From Cypionkella sp. (GTDB lineage Bacteria > Pseudomonadota > Alphaproteobacteria > Rhodobacterales > Rhodobacteraceae): a stretch of DNA of 50,117 nucleotides. The notes beneath the pieces were generated by a model. It made no database searches, was not told where the DNA came from, and was given only the letters and a program-made list of their open reading frames with translations. Position numbers and translations under genes: made by a program. The stretch lies in contig NZ_JAQGKQ010000022.1 of the NCBI RefSeq assembly GCF_028290025.1, positions 1 through 50,117 on the forward strand. The letters are read 5' to 3'. Below are positions 8,719 through 18,248 of the stretch, piece after piece. The first letter of the stretch is position 1; the number at the start of each line of letters is the position of its first letter.

Positions 8719-9924
8719 GTGACGAATGCGACTTCTCACTCTGACGGTTTGCTGGCCGGATACCGGATCGTTGATCTGTCCTCGATGTTGGCAGGGCCGT
8801 TCTGTGGCTATCAGCTTGCATTGATGGGGGCAGAGGTCATCAAAGTTGAAGCACCCGAGGACGGCGATCTTGCGCGATTGTTCGGAGCGGATGCTGATCT
8901 TGGCCAACAGCGTATGGGTGCATCTTTTCTGGCGCAGAATGCGGGGAAGTCTTCGATTGTTCTGAACCTCAAAGACAAGAACGATCGCGCCATCCTGTCC
9001 GATCTGGTGGCAACGGCGGATGTTGTGCTAGAAAACTACCGCCCGGGCGTGATGACGCGGCTTGGTTTCGGCTACGATGTGCTGCAGACGCTGCGCCCGG
9101 GGATCGTCTATTGCGCCATCACCGGCTTCGGCGCGACAGGTCCCCTCAGCCAGCGCCCGGCCTATGACCAGATCATTCAGGGCTTTTGGGGTGTGATGGA
9201 TATCACCGGCACGCCGGAAAGCGGGCCGTTGCGCGCAGGCTTCCCGATTTGCGATATTCTGGGCGGCCTGCACGGCGCCTATGCGATTGCAGCGGCTTTG
9301 GCACGGCGCGAGCAAACCGGTGAGGGGGCCCGTTTGGACGTCTCATTGATGGAATCCACGATGAGCGCACTGGCCTGGGCCGCCTCGAATTATCTGATCG
9401 CGGGGAAGGATCCGTCCCGCTTTGGCAATGACAATACCGCTGCAAGCCCTTCGGGCACCTTCCGCACGGCTGACGGGATGATCAACATCGCGGCCAACAA
9501 GCAGCAACAGTACGAAGCGCTGTGCCACGCCATCAAGCGCGATGATCCGATTAGCGATGCGCGCTTTGCCCTGCGCCGGGACCGCCTAACCAATCGCGCC
9601 GAGCTGAAAGCTGAGATTGAGCATACGCTTGCCACACGCGGCACTGCGGAGTGGGACACGATCTTTGCCGCCGCCAGCGTGCCAGCTGGGCCCGTGCTCA
9701 GCGTGCCACAGGCTTTGTCGCATCCGCATATCGCGGCGCGGGATTTCGTGCAGCAATTCGACGATATGCCAGTGCCTTCGGGTCGGCCGCTGTCGATCCT
9801 GCGCGGTGGTTTTCAGGTGGATGGCAAGTCGCCCAAGGTTGACCGGCCACCACCCCATCTTGATGCACAGCGGGACGAGATCCTTGCCGATCTTGCCCGC
9901 CGTCAGAAACGCGTCGCGGAATAG
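8719..9924 (+). CDS. CaiB/BaiF-type (class III) CoA-transferase
   Basis: Cytoplasmic enzyme moving CoA between carboxylic acids, 401 aa. The GTG start at 8719 follows AAGAAGGA by 7 nt, and the frame from there begins with the family signature (GYRIVDLSSMLAGPFCGYQL, then GAEVIKVEAPEDGD). RPAYDQIIQG marks the usual active-site Asp region, and SLMESTMSALAW and the C-terminal PHIAARDFV are also typical. It is the only fully intact enzyme gene of the 7.5-13.6 kb catabolic cluster. By context it would activate a dicarboxylate for the lyase encoded downstream (inference); both downstream partners are damaged. Confidence 0.9.
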   Translation: MTNATSHSDGLLAGYRIVDLSSMLAGPFCGYQLALMGAEVIKVEAPEDGDLARLFGADADLGQQRMGASFLAQNAGKSSIVLNLKDKNDRAILSDLVATADVVLENYRPGVMTRLGFGYDVLQTLRPGIVYCAITGFGATGPLSQRPAYDQIIQGFWGVMDITGTPESGPLRAGFPICDILGGLHGAYAIAAALARREQTGEGARLDVSLMESTMSALAWAASNYLIAGKDPSRFGNDNTAASPSGTFRTADGMINIAANKQQQYEALCHAIKRDDPISDARFALRRDRLTNRAELKAEIEHTLATRGTAEWDTIFAAASVPAGPVLSVPQALSHPHIAARDFVQQFDDMPVPSGRPLSILRGGFQVDGKSPKVDRPPPHLDAQRDEILADLARRQKRVAE

Positions 9925-9960
9925 GCGCGACGACATAACGTAAATCCAAGGGAGGAAACC

Positions 9961-11100
9961 ATGGAACGTCGGAATTTCTTAAGGCTCGCAGCCTGTGGCT
10001 CGGCATTGTCGATGATCGCTTTGCCCAGTTGGGCGCAGGCGGTAGATCAGTTGAAAATACTGATCCCAAGCGGACCGGGCGGCGGCTGGGACATTACCGG
10101 ACGCACCATCGACAAGGTGCTGCGCGAGGCCGGACTGATCGGCGGCGCGCGGGTGCAGAATGTCGCCGGGGCTGGTGGCACGGTTGGGCTTGCAACGTTC
10201 GTCAACCAGTCGCAGGGCGATGCGTCGGCGGTGATGATCGGCGGTTTGGTGATGGTAACCAACATCATTTCCAACAAATCGCCTGTCGATCTGTCGATGG
10301 TGACCCCAATCGCACGGCTGACCGGGGAATATGAGGCGGTGGCCGTCCCGGCGAATTCGCCTTACCAGACGCTAGATCAGCTGATCGCGGATTTTAAAGC
10401 CAACCCGCAATCCGTATCTTGGGTCGGTGGCTCTGCTGGTGGCACTGACCATCTGGTCTGTGCGCTGCTCGCTAAGGCAGCGGGCGTTTCACCTTCGGAT
10501 GTCACCTATGTCGGATACCCGTCAGGCGGCGAAATTCAGGCAGCCGTGCTGGGCGGACAAGCCACGGCAGGCGTGTCCGGCCTCAGTGAATTTTCCGAAC
10601 ATGCAGCCTCGGGTGGGATGCGTATTCTGGGGCTGACAGCGCCTGAACGGGTCGCGGGTGTCGATATTCCGACGCTGCGCGAGCAAGGTCTTGATGTCGA
10701 TGTTGTAAATTGGCGCGGTGTCTTTGCTGCTCCTGGCATATCGACTGAAGATCGCGCAAAGCTGAGCGGCATCATCGACGCCATGGTGAAGTCCGACCTT
10801 TGGGCGGCCGAATTAACCGCGCGCAACTGGACCGGCATTTACCTGCAAGGCGATGAATTTGGGGCTTTTGTTGCCGAAGAATCCAAACGGATCGGCACGT
10901 TGCTGTCCGAACTCGGGCGCGGTGGCCCTGTGGCAGGCGGCAGTCATCCCCGAAACCCCGATTTCCGGGCAAGTCGGCAGTGCAGCGTTTCCTTGGTTAA
11001 TCGGTGTGGGCATAACCGTCTGCGGGCTGATGCTGACGATGCAGGCGATGCGCGAGGGATGGGCGTGCAACGCCAACGACCCGGCCGAACCTCCGGCTGA
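9961..11100 (+). CDS. tctC: Tripartite tricarboxylate transporter substrate-binding protein (TctC/Bug), altered C-terminus
   Basis: Periplasmic binding protein of a TctABC carrier. GGAGG precedes the ATG by a few nt; residues 1-26 are a signal peptide (ERRNFLRLAACGSALSMIAL, WAQA). The Bug-family body follows (IPSGPGGGWDITGR, VAGAGGTVGL, WVGGSAGGTDHL). Family homology ends at LLSELG, residue 319 (nt 10917), where a TctC protein would normally stop within a few residues. Here the frame runs on for about 60 residues of out-of-frame tctB sequence, to 11100. A deletion seems to have removed the tctC stop and the tctB start. The body may still fold, but its membrane partners are broken. Confidence 0.8.
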   Translation: MERRNFLRLAACGSALSMIALPSWAQAVDQLKILIPSGPGGGWDITGRTIDKVLREAGLIGGARVQNVAGAGGTVGLATFVNQSQGDASAVMIGGLVMVTNIISNKSPVDLSMVTPIARLTGEYEAVAVPANSPYQTLDQLIADFKANPQSVSWVGGSAGGTDHLVCALLAKAAGVSPSDVTYVGYPSGGEIQAAVLGGQATAGVSGLSEFSEHAASGGMRILGLTAPERVAGVDIPTLREQGLDVDVVNWRGVFAAPGISTEDRAKLSGIIDAMVKSDLWAAELTARNWTGIYLQGDEFGAFVAEESKRIGTLLSELGRGGPVAGGSHPRNPDFRASRQCSVSLVNRCGHNRLRADADDAGDARGMGVQRQRPGRTSG

Positions 11101-11359
11101 TTTGAAGGCTTTTGGCTGGGTTATGCTGGCCTACGCGCTGACGCTGGCAAGCCTTGCCGCTACGGGTAGCTTCATTCTGTCGGCCACCATCCTGTTTACC
11201 GTTGCAGTCCGCGCTTTTGTGCGCGGTCTGTGGTTGAAATCGGCGCTGTTCGGCCTTCTGGCGGGCAGTGTCACGTACCTTTTGTTCTCGATCGTCCTCG
11301 GTTTGCAGATCGGTGAGGGTTTGCCGGAAAGGGCGTTGGAGTGGGTAGTTCCTTTTTAG
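10916..11359 (+). pseudogene. tctB: TctB-like membrane subunit lacking its start
   Basis: From 10916 the frame reads GAVALWQAAVIPETPISG and continues with the four hydrophobic segments of TctB to a stop at 11357-11359. The expected 15-20 N-terminal residues and the start codon are missing, because the sequence joins directly to the end of tctC in another frame. An ATG at 10853 is in frame but lies inside tctC and encodes unrelated residues. The end overlaps the GTG start of tctA by 19 nt, as is common in tct operons. Confidence 0.7.
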
Positions 11360-12637
11360 ACCTGTGGCACGGCTTTGCGGTGGCGCTTACGTTGGAGAAC
11401 CTTGGCTGGTCAGCGCTCGGGGTGACACTTGGCACGCTGATCGGCGCTTTGCCGGGATTGGGGCCAGGGCTGACCATCGCTCTGCTGCTGCCACTGACGT
11501 ATCATGTCGGCGTTGAGAGCATTTTCATCCTGTTCGGCGGTATCGTGTTTGGTGCGATGTATGGCGGTTCAACCACGTCGATCCTGCTGAACACGCCGGG
11601 CGAGTCGGGCTGCATCGTAACAGCATTGGAGGGGCACAAAATGGCCAGGCGCGGGCGGGGCGGCACGCCTTTGGCCACCGCAGCGATCGGATCATTCGTA
11701 GCTGGAACGAGTTGGGTTGATCGGCATTACGCTATTGGCACGCAGTTGATGAAGGTCGCCCTGAAACTTGGTCCCTCCGACTAATTTTCGTTGATGGCTG
11801 ACCTTCGTGGCGATCACGGCGGTGCTGGGAAATTCGGTGCTGCGCGGGGTGCTCGCCTTGTTCATCGGTTCCTGGCTGGGCCTCGTCGGCTTGGACAGTC
11901 AGACCGGGCAAATGCGGCTGACGTTCGGCGCAGTATCGCTGTTGGATGGGATTGACGTGATCCTCGTCACCGTGGGCCTGTTCGCCGTGGGAGAGACGAT
12001 GTTCATGGCGTGTCGCCACTTTTCCGGCGTCAATAAAATCCTTCCGATTGAAGGTTCGCTGTGGATGAACCGACAGGATTGGGCGCGGTCGTGGAAACCG
12101 TGGCTGCGCGGGTCGCTTATCATGCTGTCGGCCTTCCAAAGCTATGGTCTCAACCCCGGCCCGCTGCTGTTCCAATCGAGCCCGGATTTGGTCTGGGGTC
12201 TGATCGCGAGCCTTTACATCGGCAACGTCATGCTACTGGCGTTGAACCTGCCAATGATAGGCGTGTGGGTGCGTGTGCTGAAACTGCCAACGCACTATCT
12301 TTACCCTGCCATTCTCGTCTTCGCGCTGGTCGGCACCTATGGCATCAGTCAATCACTTGCCGATGTGGCGATGCTGCTGGCGCTGGGGGTCATGGGACTA
12401 GTGATGCGTCTGTTCGATTTTCCGACGGCACCTGTGGTGATCGGGATGATACTCGGGCCGATGGCCGAACAATCGTTCCGCCGAGCGTTGACGCTGTCGC
12501 ATGGTGACTTTTCCACCTTCCTCACCCAGCCGCTGTCAGGTGCGCTTCTGGCGCTTTCAGCGGTGCTCCTAATTGTTCCAATGGCCATGCACCTGCGCGC
12601 CAAAGGCCATGCTTTGCGAACGACAAACAAGGGGTAG
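11341..12637 (+). pseudogene. tctA: TctA-like large membrane subunit, several frameshifts and a stop
   Basis: A GTG at 11341 starts a good TctA N-terminus ([36 protein letters not shown]). Near 11710 the homology shifts frame ([10 protein letters not shown]) and returns near 11742 ([13 protein letters not shown]). A TAA at 11782-11784 stands where Tyr is expected, followed by a further shift near 11797. From about 11807 to 12637 the C-terminal half is open (VAITAVLGNSVLRG to the end). Intact TctA has about 500 residues. With at least four lesions this is a decaying gene. Confidence 0.85.
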
Positions 12638-12667
12638 GTGCGGCCGCACTCAATATAGGAGACTACT

Positions 12668-13628
12668 ATGAGCGACCTTCCGACCCGCGTGACAATCAAC
12701 GAAGACGGCCCGCGTGAGGGTATTCAGATTGAAACCAATGTGATCCCAACTGCCGACAAGATCGCGCTGATCGACGCGCTTCCCCAACGGGGCTGGCCGA
12801 GATGCAAGTCGTGTCGTTCGTAAGCCCCAGACGTGTCCCACAATGGGCGGATGCCGAGGCTGTCGTCGCCGGTATCACGCTGCAAGCCGGTGTGCATTAC
12901 ACGGGCCTTTGCCTGAACGAACACAGGCTGACCCGTGCAATCGCGACGGGACGGCTTAAGATCGAAGGCAGCATTAACCTCTGCGCGTCGCCCGCCTTCC
13001 TTGCGCGCAATCAGAATTCCACGCCCGAAAAGCGACGCGAGACGCGGCGGGCGATGATTGCGATGTTCCGCGCAAATGGCGTGCCAGTCACCAGCGGCGG
13101 CATCAGCGCCGCTCTCGGTTGCAACTTTCAGGGCGAGATCACGACGGCTCAGCTGATGGCCACCATCGCCGAGGTGTTTGATCTGGCCAACGAATCCGGT
13201 GTCGTGCTGGACAACATCGGCCTCTCCGACACGATGGGCTGGGCCACCCTCGGCCAGATCACGCGCACCATGGGCACCATCCGCGAGGCATACCCCGACC
13301 AGTCGCTGACCCTGCATCTGCATGATACCCGTGGCATGGCCATCGCCAATGCCTATGCTGGGCTGATGATGGGGGTTGCGGATTTCGACACTTCAATTGG
13401 GGGTATCGGTGGCTGCCCATTTGCTGCACACAAGGGCGCCGCTGGCAATCTATGCACAGAGGATTTCGCCTTCATGTGCGAAGAATGGGCATTGCCACCG
13501 GCCTTGATCTTGATGCGCTAATCGCGGCATCGGAACTTGCCGAGCGTGTGGTCGGTCATCCGGTGCCGGGCGCTGTGCGCAAAGGCGGGTCGCTTAAAGC
13601 CGTCCGGAGTCGGTTTCGCGTGGCCTGA
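12668..13628 (+). pseudogene. Hydroxymethylglutaryl-CoA lyase-like gene with two single-base deletions
   Basis: The ATG at 12668 begins with TRVTINEDGPREG and IPTADKIALIDAL, typical of HMG-CoA lyases. A base is missing near 12781, so homology moves to the next frame (LAEMQVVSFVSPRRVPQW), which carries the metal-site LHLHDTRGMAIANAY and the signature GGCPFAAHKGAAGN. A second missing base near 13488 (GAAGAATGGG, expected GAAGAAATGGG) shifts it again to LDLDALIAASELAERVVGHP and a TGA at 13626-13628. The span is 961 nt; adding two bases gives exactly 321 codons, the family length. In this cluster it would have cleaved the CoA ester made by the CoA-transferase (inference). Confidence 0.85.
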
Positions 13629-13907
13629 GTTAGTCACGCCATCCGACATTGTTCGAATCAGATGCTCATTCTGACGGCCATATTTACAACGACTCCCAGT
13701 TCAGCGGTCGCAACTACCGATCCGCCAGGCGATTGCTGCTCCGCTCGTGAACGACCGCTTGCCAGAGTGCTGCGATCTACCTGCCGCGCCTGCATCCGTC
13801 GGCTCCCCGCCCGATACGATTGATGAGCACAGAAACGGCGGTCGATGTTACGCTGTCCTGTCGGCATAGCCGAAGACGTGGTGGGTTTGGCGGGCAGGAG
13901 AGAAGCT
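13629..13907. other. Intergenic stretch before the integrase relic
   Basis: About 280 nt with no supported gene, RNA or clear promoter. A GGAG ribosome site for the next gene lies at 13897-13900. Confidence 0.4.
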
Positions 13908-14540
13908 ATGCCCATCGAAATCCTTCCCACCCTTCGCCCCACACCTGCGCCTTGGAACAAGGGCCGCATCGTCGGCCAGAAACGCCCGCTGTTGCCCAAA
14001 CATGTCTGGTCGATCCGCGTGCGGCTGGAAATGGCGGACAACAAGCGAGATCTCGCGTTGTTCAACATGGCTATCGATTGTAAGCTCCGAGGCTGCGATC
14101 TGGTCTGCCTGAAGGTCAACGATGTTTACGCCGCAGGCCGCGTCAAGGAACGCGCCTCGGTGACGCAAAGCAAGACACGCAAACCTGTCCGCTTCGAGAT
14201 CACCGAAACCACGCGTCTGTCGGTAGAGCGTTGGATCAAAGATCCAGAAATGACCGGTTGCGAATATCTTTGGCCCAGCCGTGTCCATGCTAGCCCGCAC
14301 TTATCGACACGGCAGTATGCGCGGATCATGCGCGACTGGGTTGTCTCAATCGGTCTTGAACCGACCGCCTATGGCACCCACTCAACGCGACGAACCAAGG
14401 TTGCTCAGATTTACAAGAAGACAGGCAACCTGCGCGCTGTTTAACTTTTGCTCGGGCATACCAAGATGGACAGCACTGTTCGCTATCTTGGAGTCGACCT
14501 GGACGATGCGATGTCCTTGTCTGAAGGGATCGATCTTTAA
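13908..14540 (+). pseudogene. Small tyrosine recombinase (phage-type integrase) with one nonsense codon
   Basis: A compact integrase of 210 codons. Residues 30-60 hold the box-I region, the HxxR motif is THSTRRTK, and GHTKMDSTVRYLGV carries the second His and the nucleophilic Tyr. The only visible lesion is a TAA at 14442-14444, where related proteins have Gln (AVQLLLGHT); a single C-to-T change would explain it. Without the part after the stop the catalytic Tyr is lost. It may be a leftover of an island that once used the nearby tRNA-Ser gene (inference). Confidence 0.8.
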
Positions 14541-15183
14541 CAACCCCGCCGATCGGCGTGCGTTGCGCCGGTCGGCCCATAGCCGCCGGTGGAAGTGAGT
14601 TCTGCTGCCACGCATCTATTTAACCCGAGCGGACACTTGGGACTGACGCAGCAAAAATTCACATTGTAAATGCTTGTCGGCTTGACAAGCGGTGCCCGGG
14701 CCTTGGGCAGCCGCTTCGCCTGACGCCCGAGCACCCCGTCTTTGGCCGTCGACTTCCGCGCTAAAGCAAGCGGTGCTGGTCGTTAGCACCACGATCCTTA
14801 CGGAACCACACAGCGGGAGAATTTGTCGGAACGCAGATGAGGACGGAGCTTCAAAGCATGGACTTAGCGCGACAGGCCGCGCACACCGCAACCACCGTCG
14901 CAATGCTGGACCGGGATGGGCTTGCCACCTTGTGGTCGGCGATCACTTCGCGCGTCTGGTCGAACTGCATATCGACGGTGCTGCTCGTTCGTCTCGGTCA
15001 CGCAGGCGTTCAATACCTCGACGTCCATGGGACGACCAACCCTCATCCACCGCATCTCTTAATCTGTTGACCGCTGGTTGCTGCTGAGATTATGCTTGAG
15101 TGTGACTTCACACTTGCTATGAGGTGCTCGAGGCGTCTGTATAATCGAAGCTTCTAGCCTAGGTGGTGATCGGTCTTGAGATT
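14541..15183. other. Non-coding stretch with a short perfect palindrome
   Basis: About 640 nt with no supported gene. Small open frames (for example 14837-15070 on the plus strand) resemble nothing I know and lack ribosome sites. AGTGTGA-CT-TCACACT at 15099-15114 is a perfect inverted repeat that could be an old operator. The low coding character fits the debris of this region. Confidence 0.4.
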
Positions 15184-16140
15184 AAAATTTTTTAATCCAC
15201 TTCGATAAAAACGCCGTGGCCCACGTCATCGACGATTTTGAAAGTCTTGAATGGCCGCAACTCGAAAAGAAATATGCGGATATTCATGATGCGAGGGATT
15301 GGCATCTTGAGGGCATCAAGCGAAATATCGCTGTTCACGGCAAAGACAACATCCGACCAATTATGTATCGGCCATTTGATATCGGCAAACCTACTACACA
15401 TCGTTTTCGCGAGGATTCTTAGCTTGTCCAGTTTACGAAGTTGGCCGCCACATGCTGCAGCCAAACTTTTGCCTTACTACCATACGAAAAGCCGACGTGA
15501 TTCAAGATTGGACACACGCTTTCTGCATAGATGGGATTATGGTTCACCACGCTATTTCGATGAAAGAGGGAAATTACATTTTTCCTCTCTACCTTTACCC
15601 TTCTGAACAAGACCTAGACCAAACCCGCCGCGGCAACTTTGATCCCAAACTTTATAAACGCTTGCAAACACTCGCCAAGCACACAATTCATGGCACTCCG
15701 AAGGAGGTGGTCGTGTTCGACTACATCTATGGTGTTCTGCAAAAAGCGACTTCCCCCGAATCCCTTGGCCCGCCACCCCAGATGAATTTTGGGACATTTC
15801 CGCCAAAGGCACCACTCTGCGCAAACTCCACCTGATGGACCCCGCCACAATCGGCCCAGCGCCTTACCCCTTCAAAGGCGAGGGCGATGCCGTGGTAGAC
15901 AAACCCCGCTTTGAAGACGGCAAGGTCTGGATCAATCAAACCCAATACTTCGACGCCGCCCCCGCCGTATCATGGGGCTTCTACATCGGCGGCTACCAAC
16001 CCGCCCAGAAATGGCTGAAAGACCGCAAAGGCCGCGCGCTATCGTTTGACGATGTAAAACACTACCAACGCATCCTGAAAATCCTGTCCGAAACCGACCG
16101 CATCATGCAGACCATCACTATGACGCTGGAAGCCGCATGA
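15184..16140 (+). pseudogene. C-terminal remnant of a type ISP restriction-modification enzyme
   Basis: Type ISP enzymes join helicase, methyltransferase and target-recognition parts in one large chain of well over 1000 residues; only the last 300 or so remain. Frame pieces read FDKNAVAHVIDDFESLEW and IRPIMYRPFDI, then after a shift near 15388 YYTSFSRGFLACPVYEVGRH and FPLYLYPSEQDLDQTRR. After a second shift with a deletion near 15740 they read FPRIPWPATPDEFWDISA and WGFYIGGYQPAQKWLKDRKG, ending at the TGA in 16138-16140. The final 100 residues are perfectly open. The enzyme cannot be functional. Confidence 0.8.
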
Positions 16141-16601
16141 AAAAAACAGCGATATTTACCGTGCTAGTCAGCCTTGCTAGCCCGAGCAATGGCCAAAGCT
16201 TTTCATGTCGTATGGGCCAAGACGCCGCGTGTTTGGACTATGGCGACACGGTCTGCACAAGCCAAGGTAAGTGCGTCAACAGCAACTCTGAGTGCTTTGA
16301 ACCCTACCAATGTAACTATGAGGGCTTTGCCTGCAAATCAGATGTAAAAGCATGTGCCGAGGCGCACGACACATTGCTTGCCGACTACGAAAAGCTGCGC
16401 AGAGCAGGCAAAGAATTGAGCGAGGCTTTTGACGCTCTACAGCAAGAACAAGAAACCTTGGTGCGCGAAAACCAGTCATTAATAAATGAAAGTCAGATGC
16501 TGACCCAGAACCTCCAAACATTGCAAAGTGACTACGACGGTAGCCAAAGTTGCCTTGATCGCGCGGCCTCACTCGAAGATGCTAAAGCCTGCATAAATTG
16601 A
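16137..16601 (+). CDS. Secreted cysteine-rich protein with C-terminal coiled coil, unknown function
   Basis: 154 aa. Residues 1-19 are a signal peptide (KKTAIFTVLVSLASPSNGQ). Residues 20-75 contain nine cysteines in a compact pattern (SCRMGQDAACLDYGDTVC, then CFEPYQCNYEGFAC), suggesting disulfide bonds in the periplasm. Residues 80-145 are Leu/Gln/Glu-rich and should form a coiled coil. The ATG overlaps the stop of the restriction-enzyme relic (ATGA), so the pair may once have been co-transcribed. I recall similar uncharacterised proteins in Rhodobacteraceae but know no function. Confidence 0.75.
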   Translation: MKKTAIFTVLVSLASPSNGQSFSCRMGQDAACLDYGDTVCTSQGKCVNSNSECFEPYQCNYEGFACKSDVKACAEAHDTLLADYEKLRRAGKELSEAFDALQQEQETLVRENQSLINESQMLTQNLQTLQSDYDGSQSCLDRAASLEDAKACIN

Positions 16602-16609
16602 AATCCGCC

Positions 16610-16911
16610 ATGACGCCAAGCGAACTTTGGTCGCGCATTCGAGATCTTCCCTCCGATACTCCCCGGCACCTTGCGTTGTCCAAAGAGTTAGGCGAAGGCG
16701 CTGGCCTAGCTCGGGCTTGGTATCTGCACGCGCCTATCAAGACATCATGGCCTCCCCAAAGCGCAACGCCTCCCAATGCGCCGCTCTGCGCAGGGTATTT
16801 CCTTGGCAGGTGATTGAAGCCGCCCTGCCGCCAGCACCGCGAAAGGGGCCGATAGCCAAGCTAAAGGCGCTTGTGACCCGCATCACGCGAAAGACCGATG
16901 GGCTGCCGTAG
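16610..16911 (+). pseudogene. Small unknown gene, apparently frameshifted
   Basis: An ATG at 16610 opens TPSELWSRIRDLPSDTPRHL and LSKELGEGAGLARAW. Near 16720 a second plus-strand frame takes over with coding-like sequence (YQDIMASPKRNASQCAALRR, VFPWQVIEAALPP) and stops at 16909-16911. The total is 302 nt, not a multiple of three, which fits one indel. No family recognised. It could alternatively be two unrelated short open frames. Confidence 0.45.
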
Positions 16912-17008
16912 TCGGAAAGTTAGCAAGCCCAAGCGTTATTTCTATGATGGGTTGGTAGATGGGTAAAAGCCTAAAACACCCATAAAATTCAATGAAATCA
17001 ATGCCTAT

Positions 17009-17098
17009 TGGCGGAGAGACAGGGATTCGAACCCTGGGTCGGCGCAAACCGACAACGGTTTTCGAGACCGCCGCATTCGACCACTCTGCCACCTCTCC
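17009..17098 (-). tRNA. tRNA-Ser (anticodon CGA)
   Basis: The reverse strand folds as a class II tRNA: acceptor GGAGAGG pairing with TCTCTCC, discriminator G and an encoded CCA. The D arm is GTGGCAGAGTGGTCGAATGC and the anticodon loop CTCGAAA gives CGA (reads UCG serine codons). A long variable arm (GTTGTCGGTTTGCGCCGAC) and the T arm with GGTTCGAATCC follow. Length is 90 nt. tRNA genes are common island attachment sites, and the debris to the left (integrase and restriction-enzyme relics) fits that. Confidence 0.97.
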
Positions 17099-17359
17099 GC
17101 GGTAGGGATCGTTGCGGGGATTTAGCGGGGTCGCGCTTGGCTTGCAACCCCGATTTCATTGCTTGGTGTAAAGACTTTGCCAGAGCTTGCAGACCGCGCC
17201 TGCCGCACGAACCATGCCTATGGCGCCCGCAGCCTGCCCTGTGTCACACAAGCGAGCCTCCGCCATGCTCACCAATCTGTGCGCGACGGGCGCTTGGCAC
17301 CACTGGCACAACGGCATAGGCAAGGCCGTCACCCCCCCGTACTGCCCGAAAGGCACCAT

Positions 17360-18205
17360 ATGCTGCGCCCCTTGCTGATCTCGCTTAGCCTCGCTCTACC
17401 CGTCACCTCCCTGCCCGCCCTAGCGCAAACGCAGTCCGTGCAGCCCGAGATCACGAGCCTCACCCAAACGCTGAAGATCGACGCGCTGATCACCGTCATG
17501 CGCACCGAGGGTCTCGCCAATGGCAAAGAGATGGAGGCTGATCTGTTCCCCGGCCAAGGTGGTGCGGCTTGGCATGTCGTGCTGACGCATGTCTATGATA
17601 CCGCCCGGCTTAACCAGATCTTCGATGCCGCCCTCACAAAAGCCCTGCAAAATGATGCCGCCACCCAGACCGCCATGCGCGGCTTCTTCGGCTCCCCCCT
17701 CGGCCAGCGTATTCTGGCGCTGGAGATTGATGCCCGCAAAACCTTGCTCGACGATAAGGCCACCGCGGCGGCGTCCCAGCTCTGGGGCAAGGCGCTGAAC
17801 GCCAATACCCCACGCGCCGCCCAGATCAACCGCTTTGCCGAGGTCAACGATCTGATCGAGTCCAACGTCATGGGCGCGATGAATGGCAATCTTGCGTTCT
17901 ACGCTGGCATGAACGCGGCCGGAGCCTTCCCCGAACCGATGCCTGAAGCCGATATGCTCGCCGATGTCTGGGGCCAAGAAGCCGACGTGCGCCGCGATAC
18001 CGTTGAGTGGCTCTATCCGTTCCTGATGCTGGCCTACCAGCCGCTCAGCGATGCCGAGCTTGACCAATACATCGCGTTCTCGACCACAGATGCCGGACAA
18101 AAAGCCAACCGCGCAATCTTCGCCGCCTTCGATGCGATGTTCGTGCAAGTCTCCAAAGAACTCGGCCAATCGGCAGGCCAACTCATGGCTGGCCAAGATA
18201 TCTGA
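17360..18205 (+). CDS. Secreted protein resembling DUF2059, unknown function
   Basis: 281 aa from the ATG at 17360, preceded by AAAGG at 6 nt. The open frame extends to 17159 but the upstream part lacks coding character. Residues 1-22 are a signal peptide ending ALA. The body is helical, with two similar halves around ALTKALQNDAATQTAMRGFF and YPFLMLAYQPLSDAELDQYI; the second recalls the DUF2059 pattern. Expected in the periplasm. Function not known. Confidence 0.8.
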   Translation: MLRPLLISLSLALPVTSLPALAQTQSVQPEITSLTQTLKIDALITVMRTEGLANGKEMEADLFPGQGGAAWHVVLTHVYDTARLNQIFDAALTKALQNDAATQTAMRGFFGSPLGQRILALEIDARKTLLDDKATAAASQLWGKALNANTPRAAQINRFAEVNDLIESNVMGAMNGNLAFYAGMNAAGAFPEPMPEADMLADVWGQEADVRRDTVEWLYPFLMLAYQPLSDAELDQYIAFSTTDAGQKANRAIFAAFDAMFVQVSKELGQSAGQLMAGQDI

Positions 18206-18248
18206 ACCCGCCGCATCACACGCCGAGCCCCTTGGTCATCCTCTCTGC

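Noticed and set aside
8704..8907. N-terminal extension of the RraA-like frame to 8907
   Set aside because: The added residues do not match the family and lie opposite the conserved N-terminus of the CoA-transferase.
7518..13628. Explaining all broken genes as sequencing errors
   Set aside because: Lesions include deletions, truncations and a nonsense codon concentrated in one region, while about 16 kb of adjacent housekeeping genes are intact. A few homopolymer lesions could still be errors.
17420..18196. 258-codon minus-strand open frame
   Set aside because: Antisense to the secreted protein gene with a clear signal peptide and ribosome site.
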